64,000 nucleotides of DNA from Symsagittifera roscoffensis (taxonomy: Eukaryota; Xenacoelomorpha; Acoela; Convolutidae), in contig NC_087068.1 of NCBI RefSeq assembly GCF_963678635.1, forward strand, positions 26,042,318 to 26,106,317. The letters are read 5' to 3'. A model generated the notes under the pieces. That model saw nothing but the letters and a program-made list of their open reading frames with translations. It searched no databases and was not told where the DNA came from. Positions 27,763 through 41,100 of this stretch are shown one piece after another. The translations under genes and the position numbers were made by a program. Position 1 is the first letter of the stretch, and the number at the start of each line of letters is the position of its first letter.

Positions 27763-29237
27763 CGCTTTTGTGAGGGTATTGCTATAGCAGCATGTTTCGG
27801 TTAAGTCTCTAGCAATTATTTCCGCCCGTAAACCATTTATCGTTTTTCGAATTTCAATTCATTAATTTTTTTGCTGCAAAATGTGGATGTGTGGATGTCA
27901 CGGAAAGAAAACTAAGAAAGCTCAAACATTAATCTACGGTACTTTTCTGGGAGGAGGGGTATGTTTTTCAAAACCGGGGGCGGTTCGACCAATTTGATTT
28001 TTCGAGCTCTCTGAAAATACTATAAGGACCCTGTTTTGTCTAAATTTTTCTGCACCGCATGCAAATTTTTCAAAAACAGGCAAAAAGGCATTTCTGGGCA
28101 CTTTTTGAAAAATGTTGACTAAAAACTCGCATTTTTTCGGCGCGCGCTCCCCCCTCAAAAATTGGTTATATTGGAGCCAAATGCGCCCTTAGAAAATTTT
28201 AGAGGTTGATCAGCCAAAAATGGATGTCCTAAATTTATACCAAAGGGGAAACACTTTGAAAAAAATTGGCAACCAGATTTGAGGGGAGGGGAGTTAGTGG
28301 TCGCCTCCCCCTCGGCACGCTACTGAGTACTTCTGAGGTTGATAATCTTCGATTTTTTGTTAATTGTTTGAAAGGTATGAAGATTTTCTTAATTTTTGAG
28401 AGAGTTAGTTTCTTTGTTGGTTGCAGATTGCGAAATCATATGTCTTCGTAACATTTAGCTCCAATTTTTAGTAATTAACTTTGTCATATCAGTTTTTTTT
28501 TGCATTTCAGACCTGTTGCGGACTCACAACATCAAGCTAAAAAATTTCTGATGTTTAAAACTTTTTCCTTTGTTCATCTTAAACTTCTTGATTTATAAAT
28601 CTGTATTGCGAATTCACGTTAAATTTAATTTGATTAAATTTACGAATAGATTTTTAATCCTTTTAATACATAACTAGGCCATATGGAGAGAACAAACGAC
28701 CCGGTAAAGCGTAATAATAACCCATGGAAATTAAAAGAGGAAAAAAAGGAATGGTGAGAATGATAGAATGGTATAAAATGGAAATATGATAACGTCAACA
28801 CTAGCACTTCAGAGCCAATCATACGGAAACGAAGCTTTAACGTTGTTTGGAGCCGTTTAATCAAATGCTCATCGATTAACTGCTAGCTTCATTCTGTTTG
28901 CCTGACTGTTAGCCTCATTCACTCCAAGCTGCTCATTTGGATTTTTGTACTTGAATTTTATAAAGTAGTGCAGCAAAAGAACAATCAATTGCCCAGCCTG
29001 CTCCTCGTCTGATACATGTCGATTTTTCATTTTCGATTTGGGTAGACAGTTTTGGAGTCTTTGATTTTTTCTGCTTTTTTATCTTAGTATGAATATGCTT
29101 TGGAATTGTTATTAGCTATGATGGGTAAAGTACATTAGGATGTCAGCTAGAGTTTTAGCCAAAGCATCCACTTACAAAAATGAGCTCTAAGACTGTTACA
29201 AGCAGTAGCGGATTTATGGGGGGGGGTGTAAGTTACT
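27763..29237 (+). repeat. Repeat module, copy A (~1.5 kb)
   Basis: Begins CGCTTTTGTGAGGGTATTGC and ends in CAGTAGCGGATTTATGGGGG followed by TTACTGA. It is alignable with copies B and C over its length. It includes an eroded ~400-bp MITE (about 27945-28325, right end GGCACGCTACTG then AGTACTTC). ORFs in it are not shared between copies. Confidence 0.8.
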
Positions 29238-30981
29238 GATCCATAAACGTATAATTTGCGAGCTTCTTTTAGTGATCTTTCCATTAAATCGTTTCTTTCA
29301 ATAATAGGTGCTCGGTAGAACATGGTGATGAAACTGGTTAAACATACTTAAAAACCAATTTATCTTTGTCAGTGTGTGATATTTTTTTATTCGAGCGCTT
29401 TTGTGAGGGTATTGCTATAGCAGCATGTTTCGGTTAACTCTCTAGCAATTATTTCCGCCCGTAAACTATTTATCGTTTTTCGAATTTCAATTCATTAATT
29501 TTTTTTGCTGCAAAATGTGGATGTGTGGATGTCACGGAAAGAAAACAAAGAAAGCTCAAAAATTAATCTACGGTACTTTTCTGGGAGGAGGGGTATGTTT
29601 TTCAAAACCGGGGGCGGTTCGACCAATTTGATTTTTTGAGCTCTCTGAAAATACTATAAGGACCCTGTTTTATCTAAATTTTTTTGCACCGCATGCAAAT
29701 TTTTCAAAAACGGGCAAAAAGGCAATTCTGGGCACTTTTTGAAAAATGTTGACTAAAAAATCGCATTTTTTCGGCGCGCGCTCCCCCCTCAAAAATTGGT
29801 TATATTGGAGCCAAATGCGCCCTTAGAAAATTTTAGAGGTTGATCAGCCAAAAATGGATGTCCTAAAGTTATACCAAAGGGGGAACACCTTGAAAAAAAT
29901 TGGCAACCAGAATTGAGGGGAGAGAGTTAGTGGTCGCCTCCCCCCCTCGGCACAAAACTGAGTACTTCTGAGGTTAATAATCAGATAAATTGAATGTTTT
30001 CAACAGTTTCCTCATGAGTCAACAGTTTGACTCATAATTGATCAAGTCGGAATTGCGGAATTATAACTTCGATTTTTTGTTAGTTGTTCGAAAGGTATGA
30101 AGGTTCTGAAGTTTTGAGAGACTTATTATCTTTGTTGGTTGCAAATTGCAGAACCATAAAATTTCGTAACAGTTAGCTCCAGTTTTTAGTAATTTACTTT
30201 GTCATATCAGTTTTTTTTGTAATTTAGACTCGTTGCGGACTCACAACATCAAGTTGAAAAATTTTCTGCTTTTTAAATCTTTTCCCTTGTTCTTCTTAAA
30301 CTTCTTGATTTTTAAATCTGTATTGCGAAATCACGTTAAATTTTCGAATAGATTTTTAATCCTTTTATTACATAAGTAGGCCATATGGAAAAACAAAAGA
30401 CCCGGTAAAGCGTAATAATAACCCATGAAAATTAAAAGGAGGTAACATTGAATGGTGAGATTGATTTAAAATGGAATTATAAAAACGTCATCTCTAGCAC
30501 TTCAGAGCCAATCATACGGAAACGAAGCTTTGACGTTTTTTTACACCCATTTGTTCAAATTCTCATTGATTAACTGCTAGCTTCATTCTGTTTGCCTGAC
30601 TGTTAGCCTCATTCACTCCCAGCTGATCAATTGAACTTTCGTACTTGAATTTTATAAAGTAGGCCAGCAAAATAACAATCTATCGCCCAGCCTGCTCCTT
30701 GTCCACTGGTTTGGAGTCTTCGATTTTTTCTGCCTTTTTATCTTAGTATGGAAATGCTTTTGAACAACTTTTAGCTATAATTGGTAAAGCCCGTTATGAT
30801 GTCAGCTAGAATTTTAGCCAAAGCATCCACTGCCGGCAATCTTTTTATCAGAAAGACCCTTGTTGACCGAAAGTCGCTGTCTTAGAACTTTTCTTATAAG
30901 ATGCTTATAACTTTTTACAAAGTTGAGCTCTCAGAACGCTACAAGCAGTAGAGGATTTATGGAGGGGGGATTAAGTTACTG
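29238..30981 (+). repeat. Repeat module, copy B (~1.7 kb)
   Basis: Starts GATCCATAAACGTATAATTT, a segment shared with copy C but absent from A, and follows copy A directly. The inner part tracks copy A closely, including the eroded MITE with AGTACTTC after its end. It ends in CAGTAGAGGATTTATGG...TTACTG, which looks like an internally deleted MITE left as two terminal ends. Confidence 0.8.
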
Positions 30982-31484
30982 ACAAGTTTTCGATTTATGT
31001 GTTTCTAAGTTTATGATGCGTCTGATGTGAAAAAAGATTTAGTAAAGGATTGTGAAAAAATATAAAGTAAGCAAAAGAAGACTGGTCACACTGGATAAGG
31101 TATATAAGTAATGTTGGTTCGTACAATTCCGTTTTTTTAAATGCATTTGATGAGGTGTTTTTTGTACCTAATGTGATACGTAGCAAGTTTCGTTCTGGCT
31201 TCTAAAAGACTGGTTATTTGGCAACTTGAAAAATTGATTTCCTCATTTGCATTTATCCAAAAGTTTGTGCCATTTAGGGTTCCTTGAGGGCGTGCATCAA
31301 ATGTGGGTTCTGCTCAAGCTCAAATTTAATCTAATTGATCAAGTTAGTGTGAAAACAGATCGATTATTGGTCAGTTTTTTTTACTATCTTCATTCCCATT
31401 TTGGTAAAGTCCAATATTATCAGCTAGTTTTTATTAGGTTTTTGTCCTATTGTTGCTCTCAAAATAGCCCACTGAGCAAATTTT
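30982..31484. other. Spacer between repeat modules B and C
   Basis: About 500 bp without similarity to the modules and without a supported gene. Confidence 0.5.
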
Positions 31485-33249
31485 GATCCAAAAACGTATA
31501 ATTGCAAGCTTCTTATAGTGATCTTGCATTAGTTTCATCAAATCCTTTCTTTCAATAAAAGGTGCTCGGTAGAACAAGGTGATAAAACTGGTTTTAATTC
31601 TTTAAAAACTGACTATATCAAGAATTTCACGACGATCAATTTGTTTTTGTCAGTGGGTGATATTTTTTCATTGCGAACGCTTTTGTGAGTGTATTGCTAG
31701 AGCAGCATGTTTCGGTTAACTCTCCAGCAATTGGTTCCGCCAGTAAGTTATTTATGGTTTTTCAAATTTCATTTCATTACTTTTTTTTGCTGCAAAATGT
31801 GGATGTGTGGATGTCACGGAAAAAAACTGAAAAAGCTCAAAAATTAATCTACAGTACTTCCTGTGGCGTGCCAGAAGTTTTTCTGAGGGGAGGGGGTGGT
31901 TTCCCAAAACAGGGGGTGCTTCGACCAAATTGATTTTCCGAGCTCTCCGAAAATACTATAAGCACCCTGTTTTGTCTAAATTTTGCTGCACCGCAGGCAA
32001 ATTTGTCAAAAACAGGCAAAAAGGCGGTTTTGTCAAAAACAGGCAAAAAGGCGTTTTAAAAAAATTGAATGAAAAGTCGCGTTTTTTCGGCGCGCGCTCC
32101 TCCCTTTTTTGGGCGCGCTTTATGTTGGAGCCATAGGCGCCCTTAAAAAAATTTCAGAGGTTGATCAGCCAAAAATGGATGTCCTAAAGTTATACCAAAG
32201 GGGGAACACTTTGGAAAAATTTGGCAACCAGAATTGAGGGGAGGGGAGTTAGCGATCGCCCCCACCTCGGCACGCTACTGAGTACTTCACGTGAATTGAA
32301 TAATCACATTAATTGATAATCACATGAATTGAATATTTTCAACAGTTTCCTCATGAGTCAACTATTTGAGTCATCCTTGTTCAAGTCGCGGAATTGTAAC
32401 TTCGATTTTTTGTTAGTGTGAAAGGTATGAAGGTTCTTAATTTTTGAGAGAGTTATTATCTTTGTGGGTTGCAGATTGCGAAATCAAGTCCTCGTAACAG
32501 TTAGCTCCAATTTTTAGTAATTAGTTTTGGCATATCAGTTTTTTTTTGCATTTTAGACTCGTTGCGGACTCACAACATCGAGCTAAAAAATTTTCCGCTT
32601 TTTTAAAATATTTTTCTTTGTTCTTTTTAAACTTCTTGATTTTTAAATCTGTATTGCGAAATCACGTTAAACTTAATTTGGTTAAATTTACGAATAGATT
32701 TTTGATACTTTTAATACAAGTTGGCCATATGGAAAGACAAAAGACCCGGTAAAGCGTAGTAATAACACATGAAAAATAATAGGAGGTAACAATGAATGAT
32801 GAGAACGATTTTAAATGGAAATATAATAACGTCAACACTAGCACTTCAAAGCCGATCATACGAAAACGAAGCTTTAACGTTTTTTGTAGCCGTTTGTTCA
32901 AATGCTCATTGATTAGATGCTAGCTTCATTCTGTTTGCCTGAATGTTAGCCTCATTCACTCCCAGCTGCTCATTTGAATTTTCGTACTTGAATTTTATAA
33001 AGTAGGCCAGCAAAAGAACAATCAAATGCCCAGCCTGCTACTCGTCTGAGGATTTTTTATTTTGTGGATTTTTTATTTTCTGCTATCGGTAGACGTTTTT
33101 GGAGTCTTTGATTTTTTCTGGCTTTTTATCTTGGTATTAAAATGCTTTTGAACTATCAATATCTATAATTGGTAAAGCCCGTTATGACGCCAGCTAGAAT
33201 TTTAGCCATAGCATCCACTTACAAAGTTGAGCTCTAAGAATGTTACAAG
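31485..33249 (+). repeat. Repeat module, copy C (~1.8 kb)
   Basis: Starts GATCCAAAAACGTATAATTG, matching the start of copy B, and continues through the shared core to GTTACAAG before a MITE end at 33250. This copy keeps the inner MITE complete at both ends (31861-32280). No conserved ORF across A, B and C. Confidence 0.8.
31861..32280. mobile_element. 420-bp MITE with 8-bp target duplication AGTACTTC
   Basis: Left end CTGTGGCGTGCC and right end (complement CAGTAGCGTGCC) are imperfect 12-bp inverted repeats. AGTACTTC flanks both sides (31853-31860 and 32281-32288). The G-run after each end and the 8-bp duplication fit hAT-type MITEs. Copies A and B keep AGTACTTC at the right border and a decayed version at the left, so insertion preceded multiplication of the module. 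Confidence 0.8.
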
Positions 33250-33505
33250 CAGTAGCGGATTTCTGGGGGGGGGGTCGGAGTGGACGTCCTTTTTTCAGGG
33301 ATTTCACCCCCTGCTGACCCAAAGGTCCCCCTTTGAACTATTTTGAGATATCCATTTTTGGTTGACGGACCCAAAAACTTTCTAAAGGAGCCTTCGGCGC
33401 CAAAAAATGCTAATGCTGAGGGGGGAGCGCGTGCCGAAAAAAAAAGATTTTTATTTGGTCAAAAATTTTTAAAGTGCCTGAAAACGCCTTTTTTTGGCTT
33501 TTTCC
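33250..33505 (-). mobile_element. Partial MITE, inverted, cut at the element 2 boundary
   Basis: Begins CAGTAGCGGATTTCTGGGGG and continues as a diverged inverted relative of the MITEs in modules A-C (inverted CCATTTTTGG and GGGGGGAGCGCG landmarks). It is interrupted at 33505 by the truncated 5' LTR of element 2, and the missing remainder is not found beyond the other end of element 2 (after 60327). Confidence 0.6.
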
Positions 33506-33902
33506 AAACTATATTTTATGATTGGATAAATTAGATATTTTACCACTGTAAAGTATTTAATATTAACCAATCATGATCCATCTAACTAACAACCCACTTA
33601 TTTGTAAGTGCTGAAATTACTTGTAATTTCAGCACCAGAGAGATTTGAATTTAACTTAGAAATTAGTTGTCTCTCCGAGAGAACTTCAGCAGCCGCAACA
33701 ATTCAGTATACACTAGATCTATTGAGCCTAGCAGAGACTAGTTAAACACCCTGAGACTAGTAAGTATAAGAGTAAGATTAGGATCGGTATTAGACTAAGA
33801 AGTTGCACGAATCTATCCGGCCGAAAATAAGATAGCGTGACGAGCAGACGGTGTACCCTATCCGAAATTACTCTATGAGTTAACCACATCGGTCTTAACT
33901 CA
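33506..33902 (+). repeat. 5' LTR of element 2 (5' truncated)
   Basis: Matches 59919-60327 from AAACTATATTTTATG onward and ends CTTAACTCA. The initial TGGAACCTGATCT is replaced by unrelated TTTTTCC sequence. A few substitutions separate it from the 3' LTR (for example around 33690-33716). Confidence 0.9.
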
Positions 33903-33904
33903 TC

Positions 33905-33922
33905 TGGTGCGACCATAAGTCT
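33905..33922 (+). promoter_or_regulatory. Candidate primer-binding site of element 2
   Basis: TGGTGCGACCATAAGTCT, two nt inside the LTR, identical to the element 1 site. The priming tRNA is not identified. Confidence 0.6.
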
Positions 33923-33991
33923 CGAATAGACCGTAATAGCTCAGATTCAACCAAAAAAAATAGATTAGAATTTAGACAAAACATTTTTAAA

Positions 33992-34225
33992 ATGTTATAC
34001 GACGATAATTTAATCGAAATGTCTCTACGACTCAATAGATCAGAGCCGATATTCCAAACGATAGCAGAACTACCCGGAATCGCAAGAAGACCTCGAACAA
34101 GAGACGACATACGACAAAGTAAAAACTTACCATATAGTTATATGATTGTACGGCAAAAGCCAACACAAACTTTTATATTTAGATTCTTATTAGCAATGAA
34201 TTTAGATTTTCATTTGCAAACATAA
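33992..34225 (+). CDS. ORF0 homologue, 77 aa
   Basis: Same length as the element 1 ORF0 and about 8 substitutions different, with no stop or frameshift. It keeps the LPGIARRPRTRDD centre and the C-terminal LLAMNLDFHLQT. In an element where the large genes are broken, its survival may reflect short length as much as selection. Function unknown. Confidence 0.55.
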   Translation: MLYDDNLIEMSLRLNRSEPIFQTIAELPGIARRPRTRDDIRQSKNLPYSYMIVRQKPTQTFIFRFLLAMNLDFHLQT

Positions 34226-34659
34226 AATTTTGAAGTCAAAACTTCATGATCATTACAGGCGCTAAACAAAATTATTAATATACAATAACGATTAATAAAA
34301 AGATCTCAGATCGTTTTCTTAAATTCTGCAGTCTTATATAAAATATGTTTGGAAAATATTTATTGAAAATAAAAACAAAAATTAGTAGAATGACAATAAA
34401 TTTTTAGTAATCATAAAATCATTTGTTGTCCCAGCTTCATCACCTAAACATAACAGCAATCATAAGCTCACTAATATCATTAAAAAACTAAATCTTTTTC
34501 TTATATAAATTTAAACCATTTTAAACTTAAATTCACTTAATTTTAAAATCAGATCATCAAGGCTTATCCTTGGATCTTAATTAACTTTCTATTTCACTAA
34601 ATTTAAAACTTGATCATCAAGGCCAATCCTTGGATCAAAAAGAACAATTTTGACCTCCC
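34226..34659 (+). other. Leader of element 2, part before the nested insertion
   Basis: Continues the ORF0-ORF1 leader. It holds the two GATCATCAAGG...CCTTGGATC stem motifs (34551-34576 and 34611-34637) also seen in element 1. CTCCC at 34655-34659 is duplicated at 42054-42058 around the nested element. Confidence 0.6.
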
Positions 34660-35031
34660 TGTGGTAACTAACAATACCTCTGAGGTTGTATAGTGAAAAC
34701 TGATTTGGTTTCGAAGAGTTTAATTAACCATGTTGGAACCGTATGTTTTTCTGTTGTTAGTTTCTTGCTGACTGTGTTCTTAGCCACAGGCCTGAGAGAT
34801 TAACTCTCTAGGTTTTGTAAAAGGTCACGTATTCTTTGACCTTGGTTTTTTATAATAGGATTATATAATTTACAGATAACAATATGGATAGCACTATCAA
34901 GGCCAAAATATGATGACTGCCTGGTTACTGCGATAGCAGTAGCAGATGTGAATAGCACTGTCAAGGCCAATATATGATGACTGCATAGTTACTGCAATTA
35001 CTGCAATAGCAGTAGCAGTTGCGATACCACA
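34660..35031 (-). repeat. 3' LTR of nested element
   Basis: 372 bp. On the minus strand it begins TGTGGTATCGCAACTGC. It is preceded (minus strand, 35041-35032) by the purine-rich TGAGGGGGTA, a reasonable polypurine tract. Three differences from the other LTR are visible. Confidence 0.95.
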
Positions 35032-35142
35032 TACCCCCTCAATCAAGAAAATTTTTATAATATGTTATTAAAATTTCAAATAATAATGAATAGGAGTTTT
35101 AGTACTCAGTTTAGGGAGTTTTAACTTTGTGTATTTGATTAA

Positions 35143-38100
35143 TCATTTTCCATCTCTCTCTTTGTGTTCTTCTTCCAACTGTAAAGGGATTCGCCACTCG
35201 GCGTTCCAGGAACGGGTTATATCCAGAGCCTCGCTGCCAAACTTTCTCCTGAAAAGATGTTTCTCCAGGAGACCAAATTTTGTCTCCACCGAATTAGACG
35301 CACCGGGTTTAAAATTTGCAAGCTTGATTCTATATGCTTCGAGCGCCGCTTGTTTTAAGTCTAATAGGTTGTTCTGATACGAGATTGATTTCACCGAATG
35401 CTTAATCGGATTTCCGTATCTGGTTGGTCCCTTTTTGGCTCTTCCGCTTTTGCTCACTGATGTTTCCTCAACTTCAGATTCATCCGAGAACCCCGGAGGA
35501 TTCATAGATTCCTCTTCGTCTTCCGCATCGTCTTTGGATTGCAGTATCTCTGCCGCCGTGCGCTAAACTCCTCGTTCGAGTACTTGGTCCGCTAACCGAT
35601 TCCAGTCATTCGCCGATAGGTCTTTACTATTGAATGTGTCGAGGATTGTTTCAGGAGATGTAGTGCGTGAAATTTTTTTCTTGTTTTTCATAGTATTCGA
35701 CGAACATGCTTGATCTGGCGCCTGGGGTTCGTTCACTTCTGCTGCCGTCGCAGCATTTTTATTCTGTAATGTGACTTGTTGTGCGTCTTTTGAGTTTGAG
35801 CCCACTTTAGCCTTGGGTGTTTTCGAGAATGGTCCAGCCAAGTTCGGCTTTGCTCTTCATACCGCCAGATTCAGGCCACCGCCTTGCAGAGTGTCCTTTG
35901 AAGTGATCACCGTTGGGCTGTCCTGAAATTTTTCCTTGGCTGCACCTTGCTGCTCTAGCAACAATTCTTCGTCCGACTGACTCAATTCAGCCTCATCTTG
36001 TTCGTCTGATTGTCGCTTCGATTGCCTCTGTTGTTTTTTCTTAGGCTCTTCTCCCGTTGGGGATCGTCTGTTGTTGCTTTTCTCCTTGTCTTGAACAGCA
36101 ACCTTAACCTTAGCAATGTCACTTTTCCGGTAAATGGACCCTGCAGCTGTCTTGATCGTGGAGGGCGTTTCGGCCACGACCCTTCCCTTCAGAGGTTCCG
36201 TGAGGGCCTTACCGCTTTTCCTCCCCTCGTCCTTTCGCATCAGGATTGGTGACGACTGACGTTGCTGTGAAATGGCTTCCGGCTTATCTTCAATGAACCC
36301 CCGCTCCCACGAATATAGCATTTCTTTGCGTAGCTCGGGGTTAATGGTACTCGTCTCGTCCACTGTACGTTTTAGATCGTTGGCCGAAGTATCGCGTCGA
36401 GTCTGGTTCCATCTTGCATTGGCTTCCAGAAGCTCTTTTAGGGCCCGCGCTCTTGCCCGATCCTTTGCCGAGTCGACTTGTTGCCTGAATAATGGACTCA
36501 CATCTCGGCTGTTTTGTCCTTTTCGGACAATCTTTAAGTTGTCACGAGACTGGTCGATTCTCTTTTTGAGTTGCGAAGCCGTCAGAGCTGAGCGCTCCAG
36601 GTGTTCCTTATCTAAACGATCAGAGTTTTGTAAGAACCTATCACTGAGAATTTTAAATTCTGTTTTTGGCAATCTCCCAAAGTGCGCCTCAAATGGCGAC
36701 ATTTTAATTGTCTTCTGTTTACTCCAACGAAGGTCACGAAGTATCGTACTCAAGCATAATTTTATCGATGTTACGTTTTCATCGAGTAGCATTACTCCCA
36801 ACCTTCTCTTGATGGTTTGTATAGTGCGTTCTACTAAACCGCATCCGCGATGGTCTCCAACTGGACAAAATTTTTGTTCGATGTTATTGTCGGAACAAAA
36901 TTTTTTCATTGCTTTGCCCTTGAACCCGGAAAATTGATCCGTTCTAATTGATTCAGGTATTCCATGTATATCAATATATGAGCGAAGAAATTTTATTGAC
37001 GACTTGTCCCCTGTTGATTTAGTGATTTTTACTCATGGAAATTTAGAATACCTATCTATTGCTACCAACAGATAAATTTTTTTTCCTTTGTAATCTTCAA
37101 GTGGACCAGCATAGTCTAACTGAATTTCTTGACCTGGCTGCGTGAGCAGTGGCAGAGGCTTCGTAGCATTTTTTGGTATGATGTATTTGGCATTCTTACC
37201 ATAGCGGGTGCAACTTCTGCATTCCTCTGCAAGGTTGACGATATCCTTGTGCATGTGCGGCCACCACAGGTATTTTGACACATCTAGCATCGCTTCCTGG
37301 CCTGGGTGACCGCGGTGGATCCTCTTTAGAACTGCCAAGCGCAATTGTTCCGGGACAGCTAATCTGTTGTCAACCAGGATGCAGTCGTCAACAACTGAGA
37401 GTTGGTGCCAGAGAGGGTTGGTATATGGGCCCATCAGCTCGAAGCTGTATCGATCATTCCTCTCAATCACCCGCCGCAGTCTGTCCATCCAGGCGTCTTC
37501 TGATATCAGCTCCGCTAATAGGCTTCTATCAAATAGTTTGTTGAGATTGTCAAGACTGATTTCTGTACGCACATTATTTTGATCTGATTTGCTTCTCCTG
37601 GAGTCGTGACTTGTTTTTTCCATTTTAATCATGCTGACTTCTGGGCTTTCCGAAGGGCTTTCGGCTGTAAGGTCCACTTCAATAATTTGGGGGATTTCAC
37701 TTTGGGTATTTAATTGTAATGACTGATCACCTCTGTTACGATCGTCCAAGACTGTCCGTGCTTCTAATTCGAGTAGGCTTTTTGGATTATCTGGTTTTTC
37801 TGCCCCCATGAGGTCCCAAAATGACATCAGAGTTGTTCCACTACTTCCTGCCACATTTCCGGATTGAATTTCTTTAAGTCTTCTAGACTTTATTGGCTTT
37901 CTCACTGGTCTCCACTCAACTTGTGGTACATCTGAATCAGAGTCGTCTGACTCTTGTCGACTGCACGCAGCACCTCTCTTCACCATCCGTGTTCGGGAGA
38001 AGGTGGTTTCTGTCACTTGTTCGGTTAGTTCGTCCTCCCTCTGATTTCCGTTCTGTCTATTTTTCGTTTTCTTGGATTTTCCTGTTTCACTTCTTTCCAT

Positions 38101-41100
38101 TTCTTTCGACAACGCCGTTTCCTTGGATTCTGATTGTTTTGAGTTTAAATTATCTTTTTGTTTAGAAATTGTGTTGAATTTTGAAATATCGACCAACTGT
38201 TTCTCACGAGCTATTCTGTCCAATGTGTTTTTCTGATTCTCAACTGTTTGAAAACTTGAGTTTTGACCGTTTTCGTTCCGGTCGAGCTTTGTCCAGTTTT
38301 GAACAAACTGGTTGTCATAGCAACCGCGTGATGAGCTGTCTTTACAGTAGTTAATTTCTCTTGGTGTTCTAGAATGTTCTGGAATGTTTATAGTGCTACT
38401 TTGGTTTGTTTCACTAGACCGACTGTTTAAACAGTCGAGTGCTTTATGGAAACTTTCTATAGACGTTACTACGAATCTCTCATCCAGTTCCGATTCTGGC
38501 CACGGTTCCCCATTAGGTTCTCTTGACAAGTAGTCAACGATACCCATATCCCTTCCCGGAATATGAGTAATTTTAAATTGAAAGGGCAGTAATCGGTCAA
38601 CCCACCTGGTTAAACGAGATTGATACGTTTTGTTGGATCTATGTTCCCCCAAAGCTGATGTTAATGCCTTGTGGTCAGTTGCTATGACAAATTCTTTCCC
38701 CAGTAAGTAGTGTTTGAAGCGATCTACCGCCCAAACTACTGCTAATAGCTCAAGTTCATTGGTAGAATATTTTTTTTCTTGAGCATATAAATACCGGGAA
38801 GCAAATGCGATCGGTATCCAATCGTTTTGATGAGACCATTGTTCTAGAGTAGCCCCTAGCCCACTATGACTTGCATCGCATTTTACCCTAGATTGCTTTG
38901 CTGGATCGTAATAGTTTAATAAGGCTATATTAGCAACTGCCTTTTTTATATCCTCAAAAACTACTGAGTGTTGATCGTTCCACTCAAATTTTTTAACTGG
39001 TAACCGGACATTTTTCATTTTCTTTTTTTCATTTTCTTCTCTCAGTAGTGGTCTAAGTTTTTCGGTTAAACTAGCCACGTTTGGGATAAATTTCGCTAGG
39101 TGATTGATGCTACCCATGAACGATCTGAGTTGCTTTAATGATTTGGGGGGTTGAAGGTTTGCAATTGCCTCGGTTTTAGTAACTTTTGGTATTATACCGT
39201 GTATCGACAAGTTATGACCTAACCAGTTCACCGCAGGCTGAAAGAATTCACATTTCGAAATTTTTAATGCGAGATTTTCATCGTCCAACTTTTGCAACAC
39301 ATTGTGTACTAATTTCTCATGATCTTTAGCTTCCCCCTTTGAAACAATTAGAATATCATCCAAGAAACAAAAGGTATTCTTTGCGTGGTTTAGTGTTCTG
39401 TCCATCGCTTTTTGGAATTCGGCTGGCATATCTGCCAGCCCGTAAAAACCTGTCAGAAATCTGTATGTACCCGTTGCATTACCCCCTATAATATTGAAGT
39501 TGCATTGTTTTGCTGTTTCAGCAGTTAGTCTTATCTGACTATAGGCATATTTCAAGTCTAACACGGTGAAAAAAAGAGAGCCTTCTGATGCTGATGTGAT
39601 GATCTGGCTAACCCCATCAATCAGTTCGTCCACATTGGGCATCTGGTATTTATTTTTGTACAACTGCCTATTGATGGGTTTGGCGTCCAAGGCTTATTTT
39701 ATAGAATTGTCTTTTTTTACTGTGATAACAATTGGGGCAATAAAACAATCGCTTGTGCATTTGTCTAGTTTTTCAATGTGTCCCTCTGTTAGCAGTTTGT
39801 CTAGTTCTGTTTGTACTTTATCCTGAATGTGTATAGGAATTCTCCTACCTTTCTCTTGAATCGGGCACAGAGGATATTTAAATTTTGTACTCAGCATGTG
39901 ATTTTTTGATTCCCCTTGTCTATCGAATAGATCTTTGAGCTTCTTATAAAAGGAAATCTTCCAACTATCTAACTGTTCGCACAGTAGCACATCAAACCTG
40001 GATCTTCGTGTTGGAGCCGATTTTTGTGTGGTTTGAATTCCTAGTTTACTTTGGAGATCTAGACCTAATATGCACCGCATACGTCTCTCTGTGACCAGTA
40101 ACATCGCTCCCAACACTTCCCAACCCGCCGAACGTAGATTGGCCTTTAACGCTCCTAATATTAAAATAGGTCGTTTATTATAATCCACAAACTGCGCGGA
40201 CAGGTTCAGCTTTTCTGCCGGAATAAATATAGAATTTGAAGGTCCTTCCAGAATTTGTTTCGTTGTTGCCCAATTCAGGAGTGATACTGGACTGCCAGTA
40301 TCTATAGTCATATTCAAAATATGGCTATCGATCTTAACTAGAGCTTTAAGTGCTTTAATCTGATGCGATTTGGGATTCCTGCGAATTTCAATTTTTTCAA
40401 TGTTACCCGACTTTTCCGGCAATGCTTCTTTCTGAATTCTTGCATTATCGTACGCATTTTCCGAAATCCGTTTGTTGATGTAATTTTCTATGTCCGTAAT
40501 GGAGGTGTAATCTTCCTCTACTGTCATGATTTCAAACTCATCACATGAATCGAACGTTTGTATTAGGTTGCACTCTTCCCCTGAACTCGAATCCTCGTTT
40601 GCGATTTCGTTAACTTGTTGAGACTTACACATTTTAGCGAAGTGATTTGGTTTGTTACAGTTTTTACATGTTTTGCCCATTGCCGGACAATTTTTCAAAT
40701 GATTCTCTACAAATGCTCTACCGCATCTCGTACATTGTTTTTGATCTCCTTTACTTTTCTGAGATTTGTTTTCGTACTGTTTTCTTCTGTTTTGATTTTG
40801 ACGTTTAGAGTTATACCCTTTGTTTCCGATTGCCATAATTGGTTCTTGTTTAATCTTCATTTGTGGAGTTGTAAACAGTCCTGAGCTGTTTGTGCTTGAA
40901 GATTTTTGGAATGCTTGGGTGGTTTGTTTGCTATATTCAAACTTTAGTGCACGTTTTAAGACTTCTTCTGGAGAGAATGTTTCGAAAGTCAATGTGTCCT
41001 GGAGGACAGCATTTTTCATTCTGGAGATGAATAAATCTCGTACCAATTCTTCTTCCAACGCTCCCAATTCAGCCTTTGCTGCTTGTGCAGTCAGTGCGGC

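Noticed and set aside
27934-28158. Short ORFs inside repeat modules (also 28266-28451, 31849-32046, 32662-32901)
   Set aside because: They fall in non-coding repeat or MITE sequence and are not maintained between modules A, B and C as proteins.
36010-38165. Plus-strand ORFs of 71-221 codons opposite the nested gag-pol
   Set aside because: They are antisense shadows of the Ser/Lys/Arg-rich polyprotein and show no independent features.
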